7,779 bases of DNA from Hyphomicrobiaceae bacterium (lineage in GTDB: Bacteria; Pseudomonadota; Alphaproteobacteria; Rhizobiales; Hyphomicrobiaceae), in NCBI GenBank assembly GCA_021775715.1, contig JAJFHI010000183.1, positions 1-7,779 on the forward strand, given 5' to 3'. The first letter of the stretch is position 1, and each line of letters opens with the position of its first letter. Under the pieces are notes generated by a model. That model was not told the origin of the DNA and ran no database searches. It saw only the letters and a program-made list of their open reading frames with translations. A program made the translations under genes and the position numbers. Shown one piece after another: positions 1-5,851 of the stretch.

Positions 1-2
1 CG

Positions 3-98
3 GAAGACACCCACCAAGGCCCAGCGATTACGACCGTTGAGGCTCCTGGCGCCGTCGTCGCAAAGGCAGGGGCAGATCACCTTGCGGCACCGGCTTAG
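3..98 (+). CDS. possible 3' end of an upstream gene, function unknown
   Basis: Reading from base 3, the frame is open to a TAG at 96-98 and gives 31 residues beginning EDTHQGPAITTVEAP and ending LAAPA. The Ala/Val/Pro/Thr-rich composition with acidic residues is believable for a flexible protein C-terminus. The frame starting at base 1 is also open, to a TGA at 118, but it is very arginine-rich and less protein-like; the third plus frame stops early. I do not recognise a family and the fragment is too short to assign one. It would end 97 bp before tupB on the same strand. It may equally be non-coding. Confidence 0.3.
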   Translation, partial: EDTHQGPAITTVEAPGAVVAKAGADHLAAPA

Positions 99-168
99 AC
101 GCCGGCGAGCCGAACGATGACACAGTGGCCTCTAGCGCAACCGGATCGAGGCAGTTACGCTCTCGTTC

Positions 169-182
169 CATTTGTCTAAATG
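169..182. promoter_or_regulatory. small inverted repeat just upstream of tupB
   Basis: CATTT-GTCT-AAATG is a perfect 5-bp inverted repeat with a 4-nt spacer, ending 13 bp before the tupB start codon. Its position would suit an operator or a leader hairpin that controls translation of the tungstate operon. It does not resemble the longer ModE-type palindrome known from molybdate operons, and arms of this length arise by chance. I see no convincing -35/-10 pair in 99-195. Confidence 0.2.
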
Positions 183-195
183 AGCCCAATTATCG

Positions 196-903
196 ATGCC
201 TGACTTGAGTTCTATTTTCGCCCTGGCCGTTGGCCTTGTCTTCTCGTTCGACGCGGAGCTTTACGCCATCATCGGGCTGTCTTTGGCCGTGTCACTGACC
301 GCTGTCTTTCTCGGAGCCCTGTTCGGAATACCGCTTGGCGCCGCGCTCGCGTCGCTGAGTTTCCCCGGCCGCGGCGCGCTCACTGCCATCATAAACGCAT
401 TCATGGGGCTGCCGCCCGTTGTCGTCGGCCTCGTTGTTTATCTGATGCTGTCGCGTTCAGGGCCACTTGGTGTTCTTGGACTTTTGTACACACCAACGGC
501 GATGATCATCGCGCAAACGCTTCTCGTCATGCCACTAATCGCGGCACTCTCACGTCAGACGCTCGTCGAACTCAACAGCGAATATGATGAACTGTTTCGC
601 TCGCTGCGCCTCACAGCCTGGCAGCGGATAACGGCACTGATCTGGGACGGACGATACGGCTTGCTGACAGCGGCCCTAGCAGGCTTTGGTCGAGCAATTG
701 CCGAAGTTGGTGCCGTCATGATCGTCGGCGGCAACATCGAACATGTTACCCGTGTCATGACAACAACGATCGCGCTGGAAACATCAAAGGGAAACCTGGC
801 ACTTGCCCTGGCGCTTGGACTTGTGCTGATTACAATCTCTATTCTCGTCAATGCAGCTTTGCTATCGCTCAATAAAACCGCGAGGCGATTGGCATATGCT
901 TAA
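196..903 (+). CDS. tupB: tungstate ABC transporter permease TupB
   Basis: Inner-membrane permease subunit of a tungstate-type oxyanion importer, 235 aa. Hydrophobic segments lie at about residues 22-48, 62-86, 100-119, 155-178 and 200-224, consistent with a five- or six-helix permease of the ModB/TupB class. The cytoplasmic coupling loop that docks on the ATPase is the stretch around 128-170, with the degenerate EAA-like DELFRSLRLTAWQRI and then GFGRAIAEVGAVMIVGGN, which is typical of TupB. An in-frame TGA at 181-183 leaves ATG 196 as the earliest ATG; no good Shine-Dalgarno precedes it, so translation may depend on the upstream leader. The 3' end overlaps tupC by 8 bp, implying translational coupling. 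The tungstate rather than molybdate call rests mainly on the TupA protein two genes downstream. Confidence 0.9.
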   Translation: MPDLSSIFALAVGLVFSFDAELYAIIGLSLAVSLTAVFLGALFGIPLGAALASLSFPGRGALTAIINAFMGLPPVVVGLVVYLMLSRSGPLGVLGLLYTPTAMIIAQTLLVMPLIAALSRQTLVELNSEYDELFRSLRLTAWQRITALIWDGRYGLLTAALAGFGRAIAEVGAVMIVGGNIEHVTRVMTTTIALETSKGNLALALALGLVLITISILVNAALLSLNKTARRLAYA

Positions 904-1660
904 GCGCATGGATGACGGCACATCAAAAGAAACAACTTCCCGGAGCGGTGACAGCTTATTCCCGTTGGAGGTCTCGAACATTGGCTTGGAAACCGTTGGG
1001 CAGTCGTTGCTGCGTGATGTCAGCTTCACGTTAGCCGCCGAAACCAAAACCGTAATCATCGGTCCAAACGGCGCAGGAAAAAGCCTTCTGCTGCGCATAC
1101 TGAACGGCCTCCTGCAACCGACCTCCGGCCACTTCACCTGGGCTGGGCGAACAACAGACGCAGCCGTTCGCGCCAGGCAAGCGATGGTATTTCAACGCCC
1201 GGTTCTGCTGCGCCGATCGACCGAGGCTAACATTCATTTCGTATTGAACGGGCTTTCACTAGCGGAACGAAATACAAGGACGCAAGCGCTTCTCGAACAG
1301 GCAGGCCTCACCAGTCGCGCCAAAACACCGGCCCGATTGTTATCGGGTGGCGAACAACAACGCCTTGCCATTGCGCGCGCGCTGGCAACCGACCCCGGCG
1401 TCCTATTTTTGGATGAGCCTTGCGCCAATCTTGACCCCTCTGCCACGAAAGAGATCGAAGACCTAATCAACGCCACGCATGCTTCGGGAACAAAAATTAT
1501 TCTCGTGACACATGATTTAGGTCAAGCACGCCGCGTTGGCGACGATGTAGTATTTTTAAGTGCAGGCCGCTTGGTCGAACAAGCCACTGTCCAAGACTTT
1601 TTCGCGCATCCTAAGACAGCCCTTGGCCGAGCTTTTATTCGCGGCGAAATTGTCATGTAA
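896..1660 (+). CDS. tupC: tungstate ABC transporter ATP-binding protein TupC
   Basis: Cytoplasmic ATPase of the importer, 254 aa from ATG 896. All ABC motifs are present: Walker A GPNGAGKS at 56-63, Q-loop glutamine at 100 (VFQRP), signature LSGGEQQR at 149-156, Walker B GVLFLDEP at 168-175, D-loop around NLDPS, and the switch histidine at 206 (LVTHD). The protein ends soon after the nucleotide-binding domain and lacks the extra C-terminal regulatory (MOP) domain of ModC, as expected for TupC. ATG 896 is chosen because GAGG at 882-885 lies 10 nt upstream and the start overlaps the tupB stop. The frame is open back to ATG 851, but that extension lies inside the conserved tupB coding region and looks like shadow sequence. 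ATG 908 is another possible start. Confidence 0.92.
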   Translation: MLKRMDDGTSKETTSRSGDSLFPLEVSNIGLETVGQSLLRDVSFTLAAETKTVIIGPNGAGKSLLLRILNGLLQPTSGHFTWAGRTTDAAVRARQAMVFQRPVLLRRSTEANIHFVLNGLSLAERNTRTQALLEQAGLTSRAKTPARLLSGGEQQRLAIARALATDPGVLFLDEPCANLDPSATKEIEDLINATHASGTKIILVTHDLGQARRVGDDVVFLSAGRLVEQATVQDFFAHPKTALGRAFIRGEIVM

Positions 1661-1688
1661 TCGTTACCAACAACAACTATAAGCAATC

Positions 1689-1693
1689 AGGAG
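1689..1693 (+). promoter_or_regulatory. ribosome binding site deciding the tupA TTG start
   Basis: AGGAG lies 9 nt before TTG 1703, the best Shine-Dalgarno in the operon. The next in-frame ATG (1736) has no comparable signal and would remove the basic N-region of the signal peptide, so the TTG start is favoured. Confidence 0.65.
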
Positions 1694-1702
1694 CTTGAAA
1701 CA

Positions 1703-2563
1703 TTGCAAACGACACTTGCAAAAAAAGTCACGATCATGGTCGGCACGTTTGGGTTCTTGGTATCCGTTCTATTGTTGGCGCTGCAGCCTGCTTGGGCGGC
1801 AGACGGCGGTGGATTCATTATCCTGCAGTCGACAACGTCAACAGACAATTCGGGATTGCTCAAAGCGATCCTGCCAAAGTTCAGAGACAAGAGCGGCATC
1901 GAAGTCCGCGTTGTCGCTGTTGGCACAGGACAAGCCATTAAGAATTCGACAAACGGCGACGGCGATGTTCTTCTCGTGCATGCCAAAGCTTCAGAAGAAA
2001 AATTCGTTGCCGAAGGTCACGGCGTTGCCCGCACCGATGTCATGTACAATGACTTTGTGATCGTCGGACCAGACGCTGACCCGGCCAACCTCAAAGGCAC
2101 GGCAGACGTCATTGCTGCATTGCAGAAGCTCGCCGCCGCTGAATCCCTATTTGCGTCCCGCGGCGACAACTCTGGCACCCACAAAGCTGAGATGCGGCTC
2201 TGGAAAGCTGCCGGGATTGACGTCGCCAAATCCAGCGGCGCCTGGTATCGCGCGACAGGGTCCGGCATGGGGGCCACACTCAACACAAGCGTCGGGCTTG
2301 GCGCATACGCTCTAACAGACCGCGCGACGTGGCTTTCTTTTAAAAACAAGGCCGGACACAAGGTTCTGGTCGAGGGCAACCCCCGTCTGTTCAACCAGTA
2401 CGGCATTATCCTAGTCAATCCGGAGAAACACCCTGGCGTCAAAGCCAAGGCAGGCCAAGCGTTTATCGACTGGCTGACAGGGGCCGACGGCCAAGCCGCA
2501 ATTGCCGCCTTCAAGGTTGACGGCAAGCAGCTTTTCTTTCCCAACGCGCCCAAAAACAATTAG
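1703..2563 (+). CDS. tupA: tungstate-binding periplasmic protein TupA
   Basis: Periplasmic solute-binding protein that captures tungstate and delivers it to TupBC; 286 aa from a TTG start. Residues 1-32 form a classical Sec signal peptide: basic TLAKK, a hydrophobic core (GFLVSVLLLAL) and a probable cleavage at AWA/AD around 32-33. The mature part carries hallmarks of the TupA family: STTSTDNSGLL at 43-53, AVGTGQAIK at 72-80, DVLLVHAKASEEKFVAEG at 88-105, VMYNDFVIVGP at 113-123 and SRGDNSGTHK at 152-161. In known TupA proteins the TTTS-like and RGDxSGT regions line the oxyanion site. ModA sequences are considerably more divergent, so tungstate is the better prediction, although related proteins can bind molybdate or vanadate. 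The gene follows tupC by 42 bp, completing the operon. Tungsten users include tungsten-containing formate dehydrogenases and aldehyde oxidoreductases, none of which is in this window. Confidence 0.93.
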   Translation: MQTTLAKKVTIMVGTFGFLVSVLLLALQPAWAADGGGFIILQSTTSTDNSGLLKAILPKFRDKSGIEVRVVAVGTGQAIKNSTNGDGDVLLVHAKASEEKFVAEGHGVARTDVMYNDFVIVGPDADPANLKGTADVIAALQKLAAAESLFASRGDNSGTHKAEMRLWKAAGIDVAKSSGAWYRATGSGMGATLNTSVGLGAYALTDRATWLSFKNKAGHKVLVEGNPRLFNQYGIILVNPEKHPGVKAKAGQAFIDWLTGADGQAAIAAFKVDGKQLFFPNAPKNN

Positions 2564-2590
2564 AAAACTCGTAGACTAACCTCGTTTTAC

Positions 2591-2633
2591 ACCGGCAACG
2601 AAGAGCAACGCGGCCCAGTGCCCACTTGCCGGT
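2591..2633. repeat. 8-bp inverted repeat with 27-nt loop downstream of tupA
   Basis: ACCGGCAA at 2591-2598 and TTGCCGGT at 2626-2633 are perfect reverse complements, 27 bp after the tupA stop. No T-tract follows on the plus strand (TCTAGC follows), so it is not a standard intrinsic terminator. It could be a 3'-end stabilising hairpin or a rho-associated structure. On the minus strand the stem would be followed by GTAAAACG, also not a T-run. Confidence 0.35.
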
Positions 2634-2652
2634 TCTAGCAGGGATCTATAGT
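2626..2652 (+). promoter_or_regulatory. weak promoter candidate for yggT-folD
   Basis: TTGCCG at 2626-2631 and TATAGT at 2647-2652 resemble -35 and -10 elements, but the 15-bp spacer is short and the -35 overlaps the right arm of the inverted repeat. A perfect 8-bp palindrome CCACGTGG (2682-2689) lies between this and the yggT start and could be a protein-binding site. All of this is pattern matching only. Confidence 0.2.
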
Positions 2653-2746
2653 AACGGTATCAGGATTATTTCAAACCTTTGCCACGTGGGGGCCGGTGTT
2701 TCCCGCGTGATGTATCAGGCCAACACATTCGGGTAGCGACATCGCC

Positions 2747-3040
2747 ATGGTCCCACTTCTTGCCTTCATTCACTATGTCATCCAGCTTTACGTCTATGTC
2801 ATCTTCGCCTCTGTCGTGGTGAGCTGGCTGATTGCCTTTGGCGTGATCAACAACAGCAATAACTTTGTAAACTCACTGCTGAGAGGCTTAGACGCGCTAA
2901 CAGAACCTGTGCTCGGTCCAATCCGGCGAGCGCTTCCCGACCTCGGTGGTATCGATGTTTCGCCAATCGTCGCCCTGCTTGGATGTTTCTTCCTGCAGTC
3001 CGTCGTGATTTCCGGTTGGCTCATTCCACTTTTTAGCTAA
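2747..3040 (+). CDS. YggT family integral membrane protein
   Basis: Small inner-membrane protein of 97 aa, the usual length of the family. Helix 1 spans about residues 5-33 (ends WLIAFGVIN) and helix 2 about 72-96. Between them lies the conserved cytoplasmic segment LTEPVLGPIRRALPDLGGIDVSPIVALL, which contains the family hallmark TEP-x3-PIRR followed by GGIDxSP. The biochemical function is not established; relatives (YlmG/YggT) have been linked to cell division, membrane organisation and osmotic tolerance. ATG 2747 is the only reasonable start, although the ribosome binding site is weak. In many alphaproteobacteria yggT is followed by a DUF167 gene and then folD; here the DUF167 gene is absent and folD follows after 97 bp. 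Confidence 0.92.
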   Translation: MVPLLAFIHYVIQLYVYVIFASVVVSWLIAFGVINNSNNFVNSLLRGLDALTEPVLGPIRRALPDLGGIDVSPIVALLGCFFLQSVVISGWLIPLFS

Positions 3041-3068
3041 AGGAAAACTTTCGAAGCGGCCGTTATCG

Positions 3069-3086
3069 CGGTCAACATCCTGACCG
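3069..3086. repeat. hairpin between yggT and folD
   Basis: CGGTCA-N6-TGACCG is a perfect 6-bp stem with a 6-nt loop. It is followed by an A-rich leader (3093-3123) that leads into the folD ribosome binding site, not by a T-run, so intrinsic termination is unlikely. It might modulate read-through or mRNA stability between yggT and folD. Confidence 0.3.
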
Positions 3087-3137
3087 GCACACCGAACAAA
3101 AAATAAGAAACGCAAACAAAAAAGGAAGAACCTTCCG

Positions 3138-4013
3138 GTGACAGCAAAGATCATTGACGGCAAGGCCGTTGCAGCCCAGGTGCGAGCAGATATCGCCGTC
3201 CGGGTCGCAGAAATAAAATCAAAATATGGTTTTCAGCCCGGCCTCGCCGTCGTCCTTGTTGGAGAAGATCCTGCAAGCCAGGTTTACGTTCGCAATAAGG
3301 GTAAGCAAACGGCTGAAGTCGGCATGAAGTCTATCGAGCACAAGCTGCCGGTGGAGACATCCGAGGCGGACCTGCTTGCGCTTGTCGACAAACTCAACAA
3401 CGACGACACCATCAACGGCATTCTCGTGCAGTTACCTTTGCCGGATCACGTCAACGCCGAGAAAGTGCTCAACACCATCGACCCCATGAAGGACGTCGAT
3501 GGCTTTCACCCGATGAACGTCGGCCGGTTGTGGATTGGTGAACGCGCGCTTGTTCCTTGCACGCCAACGGGTTCCATTATCCTCGCAAAGTCCGTCCAGG
3601 AAAATCTGTCGGGCATGGAGGCCGTGATTATTGGCCGTTCAAACATTGTCGGCAAACCAGTGGCGCAACTTCTTCTGCGGGAAAACTGCACCGTGACGCT
3701 GGCACATTCGCGGACCAAAGACCTGCCAGGTGTCGTGCGCCGCGCCGACATCGTTGTTGCTGCCGTTGGCATTCCCGAGTTTGTCAAAGGTGACTGGATC
3801 AAGCCCGGCGCCATCGTAATTGACGTCGGCATCAACCGCATACCCAAAGACGACGGAAAGTCACGCCTCGTCGGAGACGTCGCGTATGAGGAAGCCGCCA
3901 AAGTTGCCAGCGCCATCACACCGGTGCCCGGCGGCGTCGGCCCAATGACAATCGCATGCCTCCTGCGCAACACTGTTGAAGCTGCCTTGATGCAGAAGGG
4001 TTTGGTTGCCTAG
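3138..4013 (+). CDS. folD: bifunctional methylenetetrahydrofolate dehydrogenase/methenyltetrahydrofolate cyclohydrolase FolD
   Basis: Cytosolic enzyme of the folate one-carbon cycle: it oxidises 5,10-methylene-THF to 5,10-methenyl-THF with NADP+ and hydrolyses that to 10-formyl-THF, supplying purine and fMet-tRNA synthesis. It has 291 aa, a normal length. The catalytic set is intact at standard positions: Tyr50 and Lys54 in the YVRNK motif, Gln98 in GILVQLPLP and Asp121 in KDVDGFHP. The C-terminal Rossmann domain carries VIIGRSNIVGKP at 163-174 for NADP binding, and the family signature PGGVGPMT lies at 264-271. The start is GTG 3138, supported by AAGGAAG at 3122-3128 with 9 nt spacing and by alignment of the N-terminus (AKIIDGKAVA). 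No in-frame ATG lies close upstream. It may be co-transcribed with yggT. Confidence 0.97.
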   Translation: MTAKIIDGKAVAAQVRADIAVRVAEIKSKYGFQPGLAVVLVGEDPASQVYVRNKGKQTAEVGMKSIEHKLPVETSEADLLALVDKLNNDDTINGILVQLPLPDHVNAEKVLNTIDPMKDVDGFHPMNVGRLWIGERALVPCTPTGSIILAKSVQENLSGMEAVIIGRSNIVGKPVAQLLLRENCTVTLAHSRTKDLPGVVRRADIVVAAVGIPEFVKGDWIKPGAIVIDVGINRIPKDDGKSRLVGDVAYEEAAKVASAITPVPGGVGPMTIACLLRNTVEAALMQKGLVA

Positions 4014-4041
4014 GATGTGTGCTCAGTAGGGAAGCGAAAGG

Positions 4042-4233
4042 GCAAAGGGATATTTGTGCTCACGCTGTTCCTTCCTGCGGTCGGGCTGCGCACGGGGCCG
4101 GGATTGATTCACACCGTCGCTTGTCGCCCGCATCATCGCAAAGGGATATTTGTGCTCGCGCTGTTCCTCCCTGCGGTCGGGTTGCGCACGGCGCCAGGAA
4201 CGATTCAGACGCTCGCTTGTCGCTCCCATCATC
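4042..4233. repeat. two-copy 96-bp tandem direct repeat
   Basis: Copy 1 is 4042-4137 and copy 2 is 4138-4233; each begins GCAAAGGGATATTTG and ends CATCATC. By hand alignment 84 of 96 positions match with no gaps. The 12 substitutions are concentrated in the second half of the unit, and the first 20 bases are identical. Substitutions fall 5, 2 and 5 over the three codon phases, so no reading frame shows the third-position excess expected of selected protein. As protein, the plus frame would read KGIFVL..LFLPAVGLRT in both copies. It is most likely a non-coding duplicated intergenic element. Confidence 0.85.
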
Positions 4234-4400
4234 GCACCCGGGAGCCACGCGCTGAGATCCAGCAAGGGGCAAAAGCGGTCTCGCGATTGGGCACAACAGC
4301 AGCCGTCTCCACTCGGCAGATTGAGGGCCTGCTCGCAAGTCAATTCCGGACAAACGGAGCAAGGAAAACGTTTATCTCCCGGCCGGGGAGCACCGCGACC

Positions 4401-4415
4401 CGCTGCGTTGCAGCG
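4401..4415. repeat. GC-rich hairpin downstream of comM remnant
   Basis: CGCTGC-GTT-GCAGCG is a perfect 6-bp stem with a 3-nt loop, 52 bp beyond the comM stop in the comM direction. No T-tract follows on either strand, so any role in ending transcription would be rho-assisted. A second palindrome (4378-4387) lies just past it, and on the minus strand that one is followed by GATAAACGTTTTCC, a weak T-rich tail. Confidence 0.3.
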
Positions 4416-4466
4416 CCCCGCCGGAGGCCCGAGCGACAGCGAGGATTAGCCGTGAGGCAAAACAAG

Positions 4467-5258
4467 TCACGCAGCTTGTCGGGCAGCTGAGGTCTCACTA
4501 CGATAACTCAGCGCCTCGGCACTGTGGGCGCGCGTAACTTTGTTTTCGGCATCGAGGTCAGCAAGTGTGCGGGCAACGCGCAAGACCCGGTGGAAACCGC
4601 GGGCCGAGAGCTGCAGTTTCTCAGATGCCTGACGCAGAAGATCGACACCGTCACTATCCGGCATGGGCGTCTCTTCAAGCAACTTGCCGGAACACGCGCT
4701 GTTGGTGTGCACTCCCTTGGCACCGGCTGCTTTAAATCTTGCAGCCTGTCGTTCACGGGCGGCCGCAACGCGGGCGCGGACCTCGGCGCTGCCTTCTCTT
4801 GCTGGCGGCAGAACAAGATCCGCCGCAGACACAGCGGGCACTTCAATCTGCAAATCAATGCGATCGCGCAGCGGTCCGGAAATGCGCGCCTGGTAGTCTG
4901 CAGCACAGCGCGGGCCACGTTTGCAGGAATGGCCCGGCCCAGCGCCTCCGCAACGACACGGGTTCATGGCTGCGACCAACTGGAAGCGTGAGGGATATGT
5001 CACGCGGTGATTGGCCCGCGCGATGACGGTCTCACCAGTGTCCAGAGGTTGACGTAGAGAATCCAAAACCTGCGGTGTAAACTCAGGCAACTCGTCAAGG
5101 AACAGCACACCAAGATGGGCGAGACTGGCTTCACCCGGGCGCGGGCGCGAGCCACCGCCCACGAGGGCCGCCATACTGGCCGAATGGTGCGGATTGCGGA
5201 ATGGACGCTCGCGCACCAACTGCCCACCAAGCAATTCACCGGCTAGACTGTGGACCAT
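4467..5258 (-). CDS. comM C-terminal fragment (AAA+ core after Walker A, plus C-terminal domain)
   Basis: Open frame of 263 codons beginning at an internal ATG that is simply the Met of the family segment VSMxHSLAGEL, so it is not a natural start. It retains the later AAA+ elements: HHSASMAALVGGG at 24-36, Walker B VLFLDE at 51-56, sensor region AAMNPCRCG at 96-104 and the arginine-containing GPLRDRIDL at 128-136. The C-terminal Mg-chelatase-type domain follows (ARGFHRVLRVARTLADLD, about 219-236). The Cys-rich loop between NPCRCG and CKRGPRC is typical of the family. Homology extends a few codons further upstream (RVSM) before an in-frame TAA. No ribosome binding site stands out before ATG 5258, so expression is doubtful. 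Confidence 0.8.
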   Translation of the reverse strand: MVHSLAGELLGGQLVRERPFRNPHHSASMAALVGGGSRPRPGEASLAHLGVLFLDELPEFTPQVLDSLRQPLDTGETVIARANHRVTYPSRFQLVAAMNPCRCGGAGPGHSCKRGPRCAADYQARISGPLRDRIDLQIEVPAVSAADLVLPPAREGSAEVRARVAAARERQAARFKAAGAKGVHTNSACSGKLLEETPMPDSDGVDLLRQASEKLQLSARGFHRVLRVARTLADLDAENKVTRAHSAEALSYRSETSAARQAA

Positions 5259-5267
5259 AGATACGCG

Positions 5268-5320
5268 GACTTAGGTAGCAAAAGCACTAACTAAATTATC
5301 GCTGATTTGCTGTTGTTTGG
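5268..5320. other. deletion junction inside comM
   Basis: This stretch joins the two conserved halves of comM and has no resemblance to the missing Walker A block. It is AT-rich compared with its flanks and has stops in both relevant minus frames. A 6-bp inverted repeat, AGCAAA at 5277-5282 and TTTGCT at 5306-5311, brackets its centre. That could be an excision footprint but may be chance. Exact edges are uncertain, because the residues PNNSKSAI could belong to the variable linker of the native protein. Confidence 0.5.
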
Positions 5321-5851
5321 CTTCGGCCGCGCCAACATCTGCGTGCCCTTAAAGTGATTGACCAATGACAACAGATGCGGGGCGGCAAGCACATTGACAT
5401 CGTCGCCGGCCCAAACAGCTTCCGGTCCGCACGCCTCAGGACAAATCAATCCCTTACCAACGGCGTTGGCACCAATTGCAGGCGGCAGCCCACCGGGCAC
5501 ACCGCGGATCGCACCGTCCAGCGCCGACTCGCCGATGGCTGCATAACCCTGGATGGCGTCTGGCGCGATGGCTTCCATCGCCGACATCAATGCCAATGCA
5601 ATCGGCAAGTTGAAATGACTGCCTTCCTTTGGCAAATCCGCCGGGGCAAGATTGACTGTCAAATGCTTGTACGGCAGGCCAAGCCCAACTGCATGCAACG
5701 CATTGCGCACGCGCTCGCGGCTTTCAGCAACAGCCTTATCCGGCAGACCAACAATCGCGAATGCTGGCTGACCCGGCGTGATGCGGACTTGCACATCTAC
5801 CGGCTTCGCCTCCACGCCGACAAAAGCCACTGTCGAAATCTGTCCGTACAT
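5291..5851 (-). CDS. comM N-terminal fragment (ChlI/Lon-like domain)
   Basis: This 186-aa fragment starts at ATG 5851, chosen because the family N-terminus begins here (MYGQISTVAFVGVEA) and a GAGGCGGGG purine run lies just upstream. The frame is open further, to ATG 5995, but that 48-residue extension has no family character. The fragment contains the N-terminal domain with VGLPDKAVAESRERV at 34-48, VNLAPADLPKEG at 66-77, GESALDGAIRGVPGGLPPAIGANA at about 107-130 and NHFKGTQMLARP at 165-176. It then runs into NNSKSAII and stops. The domain has a ribosomal S5 domain 2-like fold in relatives and no ATPase activity by itself; a stable product is doubtful. Confidence 0.8.
   Translation of the reverse strand: MYGQISTVAFVGVEAKPVDVQVRITPGQPAFAIVGLPDKAVAESRERVRNALHAVGLGLPYKHLTVNLAPADLPKEGSHFNLPIALALMSAMEAIAPDAIQGYAAIGESALDGAIRGVPGGLPPAIGANAVGKGLICPEACGPEAVWAGDDVNVLAAPHLLSLVNHFKGTQMLARPKPNNSKSAII

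Larger units (their letters stand above)
4014..4466. other. 453-bp non-coding region between convergent folD and comM remnant
   Basis: No credible gene is seen. Several overlapping frames on both strands stay open (for example 4017-4490 plus and 4023-4343 minus), but they are Arg/Ser/Pro/Gly-rich, match no family I know and coexist because the tandem repeat unit is a multiple of three. Besides the repeat, the region holds a GC-rich palindrome with core CCCGGCCGGG (4378-4387) and a hairpin at 4401-4415, followed by CGGAGGCCCGAGCGACAGC, the kind of GC-rich filler common between alphaproteobacterial genes. Confidence 0.6.
4467..5851 (-). pseudogene. comM: comM/yifB Mg-chelatase-like AAA+ ATPase, internally deleted and frameshifted
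   Basis: ComM (YifB family) is a hexameric AAA+ helicase that promotes branch migration during natural transformation and is widely conserved. Intact family members are about 505-510 aa. Here the N-terminal part (5851 down to about 5322) and the C-terminal part (about 5267 down to 4467) both match well, but in different frames, and together give only about 440 codons. Family proteins normally have, after the HFKGTQ..RP segment, roughly 65-70 residues including DIKGQ, the GPPGAGKS Walker A loop and LPPL, ending near EVSMIHSLAGEL. That block is absent. In its place is a short AT-rich stretch with TAG at 5291-5293 in the first frame and a TAA nine bases upstream of the codon for Val in VSM in the second. 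Without Walker A the ATPase cannot work, even if read-through occurred. Sequence on both sides is otherwise well conserved, suggesting a recent lesion or an assembly error. Confidence 0.85.

Noticed and set aside
851..895. N-terminal extension of tupC to ATG 851
   Set aside because: It overlaps the conserved tupB C-terminal coding region by 53 bp, while ATG 896 has a good ribosome binding site and a normal overlap.
2017..2559. 180-codon minus-strand frame opposite tupA
   Set aside because: Antisense shadow of a well-supported gene; Pro/Ser/Ala-rich with no family resemblance.
3506..3973. 155-codon minus-strand frame opposite folD
   Set aside because: Antisense shadow of folD, an intact enzyme gene with all catalytic residues.
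4023..4343. 106-codon minus-strand frame through the same repeat
   Set aside because: Same cause: the repeat length is a multiple of three. Arg/Gln-rich, with no recognisable domain, and copy-to-copy changes are not concentrated at third positions.
4017..4490. 157-codon plus-strand frame with a 32-residue internal repeat (KGIFVL..LFLPAVGLRT)
   Set aside because: It arises from the 96-bp tandem repeat. Composition outside the repeat is Arg/Ser-rich, substitutions show no coding bias, other frames are equally open, and its 3' end runs antisense into the comM coding region.
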